DNA from: Mariprofundaceae bacterium
GTDB taxonomy: Bacteria > Pseudomonadota > Zetaproteobacteria > Mariprofundales > Mariprofundaceae
Length of the DNA: 33,958 nucleotides
Assembly: GCA_027018935.1 (NCBI GenBank)
Contig: JALUXZ010000233.1
Coordinates: forward strand, 1-33,958
Direction of reading: 5' to 3'
The notes under the pieces: generated by a model
What the model was told of the DNA's origin: nothing
The model's database searches: none
What the model saw: only the letters and a program-made list of their open reading frames with translations
In this document: in pieces, positions 7,703 through 13,987 of the stretch
Numbering within the stretch: position 1 is the stretch's first letter
Layout: each line of letters begins with the position of its first letter
Program-made: the position numbers and the translations under genes

Positions 7703-9231
7703 TGCTTAATATTATTCAACGCTGCTTCCGACTATGTCGTATTGGCTGGGCGACACGCAGTATTCGCAATGCAAAAAGCCAAGCAACCCAACAAGCGGCT
7801 CAACATGCCTTATCTGAGCTTCTGGCTGGATCTCGCGGTCTTCCGATGAAGGTTGGGCAATTCTTAGCTGGCATGGACGATGCAACACCCTATGCAAAAC
7901 TCACCAACAGTGTTGAGCCGTGGCCACTACAAGACATAAGGTCCATTCTTGAAAAGTCATGGCAACAACCCCTACAGTTTATGCTTAAGGATATTGAAGA
8001 AAGTTGCGCGGCAGCATCCCTTGGTCAGGTACATCGTGCTTTCTTAAACGACAAACAATGTATCGCGGTCAAAGTACAATATCCTGATATTGCAACTGCC
8101 ATTGATGCAGAAATGACATTGGCTGGGCTCATGCCAGCAGGTGGCCCCGTGAAAACATGGGCATTTGATTTGGACAGCTACAAAAAAACACTTCGCGACA
8201 CCTTGCATGATGAACTGGACTATTTGCATGAAATGAAACAACAACTCCAGTTTTCTTCAAGTATGCATGTCGAAAGCTTGCATATTCCACATGTATTTCC
8301 CGTACTCTGTCGTAAAAATATATTGGTGCAGGAGTGGGCAGAAGGTGTGCGTCTATCTGAAGCTGCCACATGGACTTTACCAGCCAAGCTTTATATCGCC
8401 CGAACATTGATGCAAACCATGTTTCAAAGCCTTTTTGAATTTGGGCTTGTGCATGGCGACCCGCACCCTGGAAACCTTCTCTTTCAATACCATGAAAGCA
8501 AGCCTCAAACCGTATTATTGGATTTTGGCTGCATGGTTAGCATTGATAAAACACGGCGTTTGGCATTGTTAAAACTTATCCTTCACTGTCGTGGTGAATG
8601 CCATACCATCCTACTTGATACCTTTGTCGAACTCGGATTTCATGCCGAAAAACTGGCACTTATTGAAGATAAACTACCATTATTGGCGCAGCTTTTATTT
8701 CAACCCTTTACCGAAGCTAGACCCTTTAATCCTGCAACATGGGATTTAAGCGCAAGCGTTGCTGATTTGTTGGGCGATCAACGCTGGTGGTTTCGCTCAG
8801 CAGCTCCCGCTGATTTGTTTCTTATCATACGCATTTTCCAAGGTCTTGTTACACAACTTGAAGCATTCGATGTACAGCTACCATGGTGGCCTATTCTTAC
8901 ACAAGCTGTCCCAGAACATACCATCGAAGAGGCCAAAACTTGGCAGCCTGGCAACGCTCCAAGCCATGCCTTGCCCGATTGCAAAGGCTCTGCCGAAAAG
9001 CTACATATTCACATTCAACTTAAAGATAAAGAGCCTATTCATATCACCCTACCTGCCAAACAGGCTTTAGAATTAGAAAGCATCATGCCCGAACATATTC
9101 ACCAGCATATCCGTGATGCAGATATTGATTTGAAAAAGCTACGCTCACAACTGCTTCAACAAGGGCTAGAGCCTCAAACCTTAATAGATATTAAACAAGC
9201 AGCCTTTCATTACCATTTATACCTTACATAA
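7702..9231 (+). CDS. ABC1/AarF/UbiB-family atypical kinase
   Basis: A 509-aa member of the ABC1 (AarF/UbiB/COQ8) protein-kinase-like family. Visible hallmarks in order are the KxGQ motif (MKVGQFLAGMD, about residue 52), the alanine/glycine loop CAAASLGQVHRA, and the ATP-binding lysine in AVKVQYPD. ELDYLHE, the catalytic loop VHGDPHPGNLL and the metal-binding LLDFGC follow. The proteobacterial ubiquinone protein UbiB ends in membrane helices. This one instead ends in a soluble tail (about residues 425-509: LHIHIQLKDKEPIHITLPAKQALELES, then MPEHIHQHIRDADIDLKKL). That tail resembles a small domain found at the C-terminus of unrelated regulatory proteins. The genuine UbiB is therefore probably elsewhere in the genome, and this is a specialised paralogue paired with the two unknown upstream genes. 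No terminator hairpin is evident directly after the stop. Confidence 0.9.
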   Translation: MLNIIQRCFRLCRIGWATRSIRNAKSQATQQAAQHALSELLAGSRGLPMKVGQFLAGMDDATPYAKLTNSVEPWPLQDIRSILEKSWQQPLQFMLKDIEESCAAASLGQVHRAFLNDKQCIAVKVQYPDIATAIDAEMTLAGLMPAGGPVKTWAFDLDSYKKTLRDTLHDELDYLHEMKQQLQFSSSMHVESLHIPHVFPVLCRKNILVQEWAEGVRLSEAATWTLPAKLYIARTLMQTMFQSLFEFGLVHGDPHPGNLLFQYHESKPQTVLLDFGCMVSIDKTRRLALLKLILHCRGECHTILLDTFVELGFHAEKLALIEDKLPLLAQLLFQPFTEARPFNPATWDLSASVADLLGDQRWWFRSAAPADLFLIIRIFQGLVTQLEAFDVQLPWWPILTQAVPEHTIEEAKTWQPGNAPSHALPDCKGSAEKLHIHIQLKDKEPIHITLPAKQALELESIMPEHIHQHIRDADIDLKKLRSQLLQQGLEPQTLIDIKQAAFHYHLYLT

Positions 9232-9280
9232 AAGCAAAACAACCAGTATTTCATACAGTTCATCGATGAAACCCCATCGA

Positions 9281-9350
9281 GTCATCCCCGAGTGCCCCTA
9301 TCGGGGATCCATTTAGCCTATGGATTCCCGATAAAAACCTCGGGAATGAC
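9281..9350. repeat. 70-bp double-palindromic dispersed repeat, copy A
   Basis: The outer arms GTCATCCCCGAG and CTCGGGAATGAC pair at 11 of 12 positions. The inner arms TCGGGGATCC and GGATTCCCGA pair at 9 of 10. The unit can fold as one long hairpin or two linked ones. A copy of identical length lies at 13843-13912, and related half-palindromes occur near 12361-12384 and 12481-12505. It lies 50 bp downstream of the ABC1 kinase stop, where such a palindrome could also serve as the 3' end of that transcript. It belongs to the general REP/extragenic palindrome class. Confidence 0.85.
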
Positions 9351-9424
9351 TCATTCTCTATAAATACTTTGGAATAAGTATTTCTTACTCTGCTTCAAAA
9401 TGACAACTTACATTCATACTACAG

Positions 9425-9636
9425 GGCACCTCGAAAAACCTCGGACGAGTCAAACGACGCTGATTTTTACTCATAGCAAGGCGCAATGAAATGAGTAATA
9501 GCACCGCTATTGTTAAGTTTGCCAACGCCAGCGTTGGTGATTTTGGGCGCATAGGCATCATTTATTGAGTTGATCAGCACCTCCCTAGGGATGAAAAGCA
9601 CAAGTTTGACGAAGTTTCGAGGTTTTTCGAGGTGCC
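9425..9636. mobile_element. 212-bp MITE-like element with 19-bp perfect inverted ends and 6-bp target duplication
   Basis: The left end GGCACCTCGAAAAACCTCG is matched exactly by the reverse complement CGAGGTTTTTCGAGGTGCC at the right end. The element is bordered by identical CTACAG sequences at 9419-9424 and 9637-9642, as expected for a 6-bp target-site duplication. The interior has no credible coding capacity, so it is non-autonomous. A degraded, shorter relative lies at 12204-12446. The parental transposase is not in this window. Together with the 70-bp palindrome it fills the 512-bp gap between the ABC1 kinase and the first LC7-like gene. Confidence 0.85.
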
Positions 9637-9743
9637 CTACAGTAATGCTTTCTATTATAATGCCATTGCCTGCTTCTTTACCCGCATTGTTTTTAAGAGT
9701 ATAAACCGCATATGCATTTGACTCATATACAAGGAAACATGCC

Positions 9744-10124
9744 ATGACCCAAGCTACAAACCTTCAAGAGTACCTTTCACAATGCTGTGATGAATATGAC
9801 TTTTTAGGTTGCGTAGTCGCCGATGGCGATGGTCTTATGCTCGCCATGTCTGGCGAAGATATGCACGATGAATTTATAGCGCACCTATCTGGCTGGCTAT
9901 CTTCTGGTAGAAAAATAAGCGAGCTTGGTGGCATGGGTGATATGGCATGCTGCTGTGTTGTGCCTCGCAATAAAGCCGCTGTTATGTTGGCATGGAGCAT
10001 TGATCGAGATCACGGTCAGCACCTTTATTTTGCCGCATTAACTAAAAAAATACCGCCTAAAGTAGTCAGCGCACTCGATACCATGGCAGAGCAAGTTAAA
10101 ATTTTCGTTAACTTGCCTGAATAA
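9744..10124 (+). CDS. Small roadblock/LC7-like protein upstream of the double globin
   Basis: A 126-aa soluble protein. The segment YDFLGCVVADGDGLMLAMSGEDMHDEFIAHLSG has the roadblock/LC7 look: a strand, a D-G-L turn, then the long central helix. It is followed by a beta hairpin (CCCVVPRNKAAVMLAWSID), a further strand (YFAALT) and a C-terminal helix. It is the most diverged of the five LC7 candidates in the island, so the family call is tentative. A Shine-Dalgarno AAGGA lies just upstream of the ATG. The next gene starts 5 bp after its stop, so it is probably co-transcribed with the double globin. Its MITE neighbour ends 108 bp upstream, leaving little space for a native promoter. Confidence 0.65.
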   Translation: MTQATNLQEYLSQCCDEYDFLGCVVADGDGLMLAMSGEDMHDEFIAHLSGWLSSGRKISELGGMGDMACCCVVPRNKAAVMLAWSIDRDHGQHLYFAALTKKIPPKVVSALDTMAEQVKIFVNLPE

Positions 10125-10129
10125 ATTAT

Positions 10130-11020
10130 ATGTCAAAACCTACTCAAATCAAACTTCAAGATCGACAACTGGTGAGCGAGAATATCGAATACTTGGGCAC
10201 AAGCATGCCTGCCCTGTGTGCCCGTTTCTTCACCCATTTATTCCGCTTAGATGCTTCCCAAATGGAAGTCTTCGATGGCAGTGCCGTTTTTTTAAACCGT
10301 AAATTCTCAAGTATGATGGCAACCTTTCGCAATGCCACACGCTTGGATGATATGGAAAAAGCTATTGCCGCGTTATCCTGCCGTCATATTCGCTATGGCA
10401 TGCGCTCAGCCCACTTACCAGCCTTCAAACAAGCATTTATGCTTGCCCTAAGCGAACATTTAAATGAGAAGTTTTCTGATTCTTTGCGCGAAGCATGGCA
10501 CTCAGTCTATGACGATACCATGGCAATGATGGAAAAATCTGCTGAAAAACAAACTGAATGGAACGATAACAGTGCCCACCCAAAAGAGCATTTTCATGAT
10601 TCCCAGCATGATACTGGCTTATTGGAAGATATTGGAGGCATCGAAGTTATCACCCGTATTCATCAAGCTTTCTATGATGTTATTTTTGAAGACTCATGGA
10701 TTGGACAATTCTTTCTAGGCAAACATAAGCAAGGGCTCATTCGCAAACAAACTGAATTTATGGTTGCTGCCTTTGGCGGCCCCAATACATATTCAGGGCA
10801 ACCTCCAGCATTGGTACATATGCACATGTTTATCACTGACGATATGGCGATATACCGCGAAAAAATATTGCGCCAATGTATTTATGAAGAAGGTTTGAAT
10901 CAAAATATTGCTGATCGCTGGCTGGCAGTAGATCGTTCATTCTGGCCCTCTATCAATAAAGAAAAGGTCAGCGAATGTGTCACAACATGCCCTGGACAGC
11001 TTCCTGTTACAATAAAATAA
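10130..11020 (+). CDS. Fusion of a classical globin and a group-1-like truncated hemoglobin
   Basis: A 296-aa protein with two different heme-globin domains. Residues about 10-137 match single-domain and flavohemoglobin-type globins: ARFFTHLFRLD (B helix), MEVFDG with the CD1 phenylalanine near F48, and CRHIRYGM, whose H86 should be the proximal heme ligand. The E-F region and the LREAWHSVYDDTMAMM helix follow. A charged, histidine-rich linker (about 138-162) leads to a truncated hemoglobin at 163-275. That domain has LLEDIGGIEVI, FYDVIFED (B10-like Y182), RKQTEFMVAAFGGPNTYSG (E11-like Q207) and ALVHMHMFIT (proximal H230). The Tyr/Gln distal pair is typical of group-1 trHbs that handle NO and O2. 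There is no FAD/NADH reductase domain and no obvious signalling output domain. It sits directly behind an LC7-like gene, so a gas-sensing or NO/O2-scavenging role in that system is inferred. Confidence 0.85.
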   Translation: MSKPTQIKLQDRQLVSENIEYLGTSMPALCARFFTHLFRLDASQMEVFDGSAVFLNRKFSSMMATFRNATRLDDMEKAIAALSCRHIRYGMRSAHLPAFKQAFMLALSEHLNEKFSDSLREAWHSVYDDTMAMMEKSAEKQTEWNDNSAHPKEHFHDSQHDTGLLEDIGGIEVITRIHQAFYDVIFEDSWIGQFFLGKHKQGLIRKQTEFMVAAFGGPNTYSGQPPALVHMHMFITDDMAIYREKILRQCIYEEGLNQNIADRWLAVDRSFWPSINKEKVSECVTTCPGQLPVTIK

Positions 11021-11156
11021 ACAAGCAATTCATATCTCATCTTACGATTTTTTTTTTAATATTTTAAGTATTTAGAAGCATGCCACTCACCATATCGAGT
11101 TTGTAACAATTCCAATTCACTTGCATGTCACATAAATATTATATAATGTGCCTTAT

Positions 11157-11648
11157 ATGACTTCTTGTGCTCTTAATAAAAAAGAAACAAAAAAATGCCA
11201 AAAACGATTAGATCAGCTGGTTAAAGACTCTGATGCTATTATTGCTAGCGTACTCTCAAGCCCAGATGGGCTCTTACTCGCTCAAGCCAGCTCTAATTTT
11301 GAGTTGGAGGCAGACTCTGTAGCCGCTATGAGTGCCTCCGTCATTTCATTGACAGATGCTCTGGCTGGACAAGCTGGACAGGCCATGAGTGATAAAGTGA
11401 TTAGTGATTCCAAAGACAGTTCATTGGTCATCTTACATGCGGGCTCATTAATTCTAACTGTTATTGGCAGAGCCGATGCCAATATGGGCATGGTGCTATC
11501 ATCAAGCCAACGGGTTGCAGAAGAAATTGTTGAAGCGGTTGCTACCGCATCCGAGGAAGTTAAAGAAAGTGGTGTGTTCACCTTTGATTCTGACGCTTTG
11601 TTAGCAAGGGTCATGAAAGAAGCCGAAGAAATGAGAAACAAATCGTAA
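11157..11648 (+). CDS. Roadblock/LC7 domain protein
   Basis: A 163-aa protein (166 aa from a GTG at 11148). About 20 polar N-terminal residues precede an LC7 core: VKDSDAIIASVLSSPDGLLLAQASSNFELEADSVAAMSASVISL, then SDKVISDSKDSSLVILHAGSLILTVIG and ANMGMVLSSSQ. A C-terminal acidic helical tail follows. LC7 proteins form homodimers that bind or stimulate small GTPases (MglB, CvnB). A TATAAT at 11142-11147 with TTGCAT 15 bp upstream lies almost on top of the start. The mRNA may therefore be nearly leaderless, since no Shine-Dalgarno is seen before the ATG at 11157. The stop codon lies inside a strong stem-loop (11646-11688). Confidence 0.8.
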   Translation: MTSCALNKKETKKCQKRLDQLVKDSDAIIASVLSSPDGLLLAQASSNFELEADSVAAMSASVISLTDALAGQAGQAMSDKVISDSKDSSLVILHAGSLILTVIGRADANMGMVLSSSQRVAEEIVEAVATASEEVKESGVFTFDSDALLARVMKEAEEMRNKS

Positions 11649-11688
11649 CTATTCAGCAAGGTGTTTGAATGAATATGCTGAATAGTTA
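11646..11688. other. 13-bp perfect stem-loop covering an LC7 stop codon
   Basis: TAACTATTCAGCA and TGCTGAATAGTTA form a perfect 13-bp stem with a 17-nt loop, and the first three bases are the stop codon of the upstream LC7 gene. No T-run follows, so it is not a standard intrinsic terminator. It may protect the 3' end of one message, or set the ratio between this LC7 gene and the next, whose ribosome binding site lies 24 bp downstream. Confidence 0.65.
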
Positions 11689-11724
11689 CAACAAATCTTA
11701 AATGATATAACAGGAGAATGAAAA

Positions 11725-12129
11725 ATGAGCTTAAATGATACATTAAAAACGATTGTAAGTGATGTGGATGGCGCACTGGGTGCAGGTGTTGTAGATTTAA
11801 ACAGTGGCATGCTTTTGGGAGCGCAACATAACGTCCCTTACTTTACACAGTCCTATTTGGATGCCGTAGGAGCCGCAGCCGTGGATTTATTCCGTGGCAG
11901 AAATATCACCACTGTTTATAAAATGCTAGGTGCGCAAAAAGGTGACGATAGTGTTGGTACAATTTCTGAAGTTCAAATGACCTCCGACAATACCTTTCAC
12001 TTTATGACTGTATTACCTGGTAAACCCGATGCGCTATTGGTGCTGATTACAGGCAAGAAAACCAACCTTGGTATGGGCTGGGCTGCTGTACGCAATGCCA
12101 TGCCAACTGTGGCATCATTTTGCCCTTGA
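11725..12129 (+). CDS. Roadblock/LC7 domain protein, tandem paralogue 1
   Basis: A 134-aa protein that is almost entirely one LC7 domain. It starts with the short helix LNDTLKTIVSDVDGAL, then GAGVVDLNSGMLLGAQHN (the strand-turn-strand characteristic of the family). The central helix is YLDAVGAAAVDLFRG, the sheet continues with FHFMTVLPGKPDALLVLITG, and the end is TNLGMGWAAVRNAM. A good Shine-Dalgarno (AGGAG) precedes the ATG. About two thirds of the residues are identical, by eye, to the protein at 12605-13012, so the two are a recent tandem duplication. A strong intrinsic terminator follows the stop. Likely a partner of the GTPase at 16268, by family analogy. Confidence 0.88.
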   Translation: MSLNDTLKTIVSDVDGALGAGVVDLNSGMLLGAQHNVPYFTQSYLDAVGAAAVDLFRGRNITTVYKMLGAQKGDDSVGTISEVQMTSDNTFHFMTVLPGKPDALLVLITGKKTNLGMGWAAVRNAMPTVASFCP

Positions 12130-12151
12130 TTTGTTTTTAAGAGAAATGTAT

Positions 12152-12183
12152 AAAATACCCGTATATTGTACGGGTATTTTTTT
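12152..12183 (+). terminator. Intrinsic terminator after LC7 tandem paralogue 1
   Basis: AAATACCCGTA and TACGGGTATTT form an 11-bp stem around a 5-nt loop, followed by a run of T ending at 12183. It lies 22 bp after the stop codon. It should separate this gene from the downstream paralogue at 12605, which then needs its own promoter. Confidence 0.92.
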
Positions 12184-12203
12184 CCTTATAAATTGATTTA
12201 CAA

Positions 12204-12446
12204 GGCACCTCGAAAAAACTCACACAAATTAAACAACGTTGATTTTCACTCATAACAAAGCAGCAATAAAATGAGTCATATAGTGGTTCATGTTTAGATT
12301 TACCGTCATACCCAGCTCTTTTATCGAGGCTCTACTTACGATTCAAATCAGAAAGGTGATGGATCCCCGTCTTCACGGGGATGACTAGCGGCAACTCAAT
12401 ACATGATTCACTATAACATCGCTATTGCCGAGTTTCTCGAAATGCC
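12204..12446. mobile_element. Degraded relative of the 9425 MITE, interrupted by a second element
   Basis: The left end GGCACCTCGAAAAAACTC and the following 70 bp align with the intact element at 9425, including the shared pieces GATTTT/GATTTTC, ACTCATA and AATGAGT. The right end CGAGTTTCTCGAAATGCC is a decayed version of CGAGGTTTTTCGAGGTGCC. Compared with the 9425 copy it lacks part of the right half and carries a 133-bp insertion (12281-12413). It forms part of the 475-bp gap between the two tandem LC7 paralogues. Confidence 0.75.
12281..12413. mobile_element. 133-bp MITE-like element inserted at TA inside the degraded MITE
   Basis: The ends TAGTGGTTCATGT and ACATGATTCACTA are inverted repeats with two mismatches, flanked by TA on each side (12279-12280 and 12414-12415). 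A TA duplication is the signature of IS630/Tc1-mariner-type transposition. Removing the element with one TA restores a sequence that aligns base for base with the uninterrupted copy near 9492-9513. The interior contains the hairpin GATCCCCGTCTTCACGGGGAT (12362-12382). There is no coding capacity. Confidence 0.8.
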
Positions 12447-12480
12447 CAGTAGTAAATACAGGGCCGGATCACCTTGCTTC

Positions 12481-12551
12481 GTCATTCCTGTGAAGACGGG
12501 AATCCACCAAAGAACTTAGGCATGGCGATGGCACCAAACATGAATTACTAT
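12481..12551. repeat. Partial inverted copy of the TA-type element
   Basis: GTCATTCCTGTGAAGACGGG followed by AATCCA matches the reverse complement of the core hairpin of the 12281 element. The right-hand ACATGAATTACTA resembles its terminal repeat. The opposite end is missing or unrecognisable. It lies 54 bp upstream of the second tandem LC7 gene and could contribute to that gene's promoter region. Confidence 0.6.
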
Positions 12552-12604
12552 ACCTTCTTAGTTTGGCTAAATACGAACCACTAGAAGCAATAGGAGAATT
12601 TCTA

Positions 12605-13012
12605 ATGGAACTTAATTCAATTTTAAAAAATATTGTCAATGATGTTGAGGGTGCCTTGGGCTGTGGTGTCGTTGATTTACACACAGGCATGTTGCTTGGG
12701 CTTCACCATACGGTTCCCTATTTTACACAATCTTACCTTGATGCTGTTGGCGCAGCCGCAGTATCCCTTTTTCGCGGTCAAAACATCAACAATGTTTACA
12801 AACTTCTCGCAAGCCATGCTGGCGATGAAGAACATATCGGTCGCATGCGCGAAATTCAAACCACATCTACACATACCTACCACTTTATGGCAACCATACC
12901 AGGCTCGCCCGATGCCCTCTTGGTACTTATTACAGGAAAAAAAGCCAATATAGGTATGGGTTGGAGCGTCGTTCGCAAAACTTTAGCCGATGTAGCTCCT
13001 TTTTGCCCATAA
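12605..13012 (+). CDS. Roadblock/LC7 domain protein, tandem paralogue 2
   Basis: A 135-aa protein, closely related to the product of 11725-12129. Shared segments include YFTQSYLDAVGAAAV, DALLVLITGKK and the C-terminal FCP. The frame is open from 12563, but the ATG at 12605 (MELNSILKNIVNDVEGAL) has a Shine-Dalgarno AGGAG at the right distance and aligns with the start of its paralogue. Differences cluster in the loop after the central helix (LLASHAGDEEHIGRMREIQ versus MLGAQKGDDSVGTISEVQ). Different partner specificity, or heterodimer formation with paralogue 1, is possible. The upstream gap is filled with repeats and a terminator, so expression is probably independent. Confidence 0.87.
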   Translation: MELNSILKNIVNDVEGALGCGVVDLHTGMLLGLHHTVPYFTQSYLDAVGAAAVSLFRGQNINNVYKLLASHAGDEEHIGRMREIQTTSTHTYHFMATIPGSPDALLVLITGKKANIGMGWSVVRKTLADVAPFCP

Positions 13013-13055
13013 ACCAATACGTTTAAAGTGATCTATTTCTTTAACCCTTTTTTTC

Positions 13056-13172
13056 CTGTCACCTTAAGCGCAGTCGAAAGGTCTTGTTTGATCTTCCGCA
13101 TTGAAAGCTTCCTTGATTATGCTTAACGTAAATAGCGAAGTCAGAGAGAAGGCTTAAGGTATGGAATGACAG
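13056..13172. repeat. Degenerate inverted-repeat element
   Basis: The left arm CTGTCACCTTAAG and the right arm CTTAAGG...TGACAG are complementary apart from an 8-nt insertion in the right arm. The interior has no open frame. It occupies the middle of the 337-bp gap between two convergent LC7 genes. The rest of that gap (13173-13298) shows only a short ACATGAATCA resembling the end of the TA-type element. Confidence 0.5.
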
Positions 13173-13298
13173 TTTCACTATTGAATGCAGTAACTCTAAA
13201 CATGAATCACGACATATTACTTGCAATCTTTACCTTGAACTCACGAGCTTTGCACTGCCAATTTATCCAACCAGCTTCAATCAGCACTCCTAAAATAA

Positions 13299-13326
13299 AA
13301 AAAGAGACCTGAACAGGTCTCTTTTT
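13299..13326. terminator. Bidirectional intrinsic terminator between convergent genes
   Basis: GAGACCT and AGGTCTC form a 7-bp stem around GAAC. It has an A-run before it and a T-run after it, so it works in both directions. It lies 24 bp beyond the stop of the leftward LC7 gene (13350) and downstream of the rightward LC7 gene. Confidence 0.9.
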
Positions 13327-13349
13327 GTAAACCCTATCTCATAAGCCTC

Positions 13350-13706
13350 TTAAAAAGAAACTTCAGACATCACAGCCTTTAATTTAGCTCGCGCCATTCC
13401 CAAGTTCGCACCTGCCTTATCTACCACAAGATAACCAAAAATCGCATCATTGGATGGCAGTGGTGCAATTAAATGCAGCTGCGACCCCAACGTAATCAAC
13501 ATATCTTCAATTTTATCATCAAGCTTTAGCATTCTCATGGTATCACGTTTGGCTTGAACCACACGTGTATTCCCTGCAGCAGCCGTATCCGTATCAAATC
13601 CCTTCGATTTCGCCGCCAATACCATGCCACTATCCGAATCCGCAAGGATAGCTGCAATTGCCCCATCAACATCCATCATTTCATCAATCGCTTCATTTAC
13701 TTTCAT
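13350..13706 (-). CDS. Roadblock/LC7 domain protein, leftward
   Basis: A 118-aa LC7 protein. MKVNEAIDEMMDVDGAIAAILADSDSGMVLAAKSKG gives the first helix, strand and turn. The central helix is AAAGNTRVVQAKRDTMRML. The second part has DKIEDMLITLGSQLHLIAPLPSNDAIFGYLVVDKAGANLGMARAKL. ATG 13706 has GAGGTG five bases upstream, so it is preferred over the GTG two codons earlier. This type (LGSQLHLIAP, then LVVDKAGANLGMAR) resembles stand-alone bacterial roadblock proteins. It is encoded on the same strand as the phosphoesterase at 13988, 281 bp downstream of that gene's stop, and is separated from it by a palindromic repeat. Confidence 0.88.
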   Translation of the reverse strand: MKVNEAIDEMMDVDGAIAAILADSDSGMVLAAKSKGFDTDTAAAGNTRVVQAKRDTMRMLKLDDKIEDMLITLGSQLHLIAPLPSNDAIFGYLVVDKAGANLGMARAKLKAVMSEVSF

Positions 13707-13842
13707 AAGCACCTCATATTTCTAAGATAAGCCAACTATACACCCCATCAGTCCGCATACCAAGCAAAGAGCAACTACACTCCAGGGCAATCGCATCAAA
13801 AAAAATAAGTGTTTCATTATTTTTTTAAATGCCTTCCAATCC

Positions 13843-13912
13843 GTCATCCCCGAATGCTTCTATCGGGGATCCACTTAAACCATGGATCTTCGATAAAAAC
13901 CTCGGAAATGAC
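13843..13912. repeat. 70-bp double-palindromic dispersed repeat, copy B
   Basis: Same length and architecture as the copy at 9281-9350. The outer arms are GTCATCCCCGA and CTCGGAAATGAC, and the inner arms are TATCGGGGATCC and GGATCTTCGATA. The conserved TATCGGGGATCCA and GATAAAAACCTCGG segments identify it as the same family. It lies 76 bp downstream of the phosphoesterase stop and may act as a 3' stabiliser or transcription stop for that gene. Nothing else is evident between 13707 and 13987. Confidence 0.85.
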
Positions 13913-13987
13913 GATTTTTTTGTACACTTTAGGAAACAACTGATATTTAAGGACGTGGATAACCATATTTTAAGCGATTGCCCTGAA

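Noticed and set aside
11194-11224. ATG at 11194 as the start of the LC7 gene
   Set aside because: It is out of frame with the LC7 protein and meets a stop after nine codons.
12129-12605. A small gene between the tandem LC7 genes
   Set aside because: The short frames there lie inside repeats and the terminator, and change between related copies in a non-coding manner.
9232-13987. A CRISPR array
   Set aside because: The repeats are few, palindromic, dispersed and of different families, with no regular spacer pattern and no cas genes.
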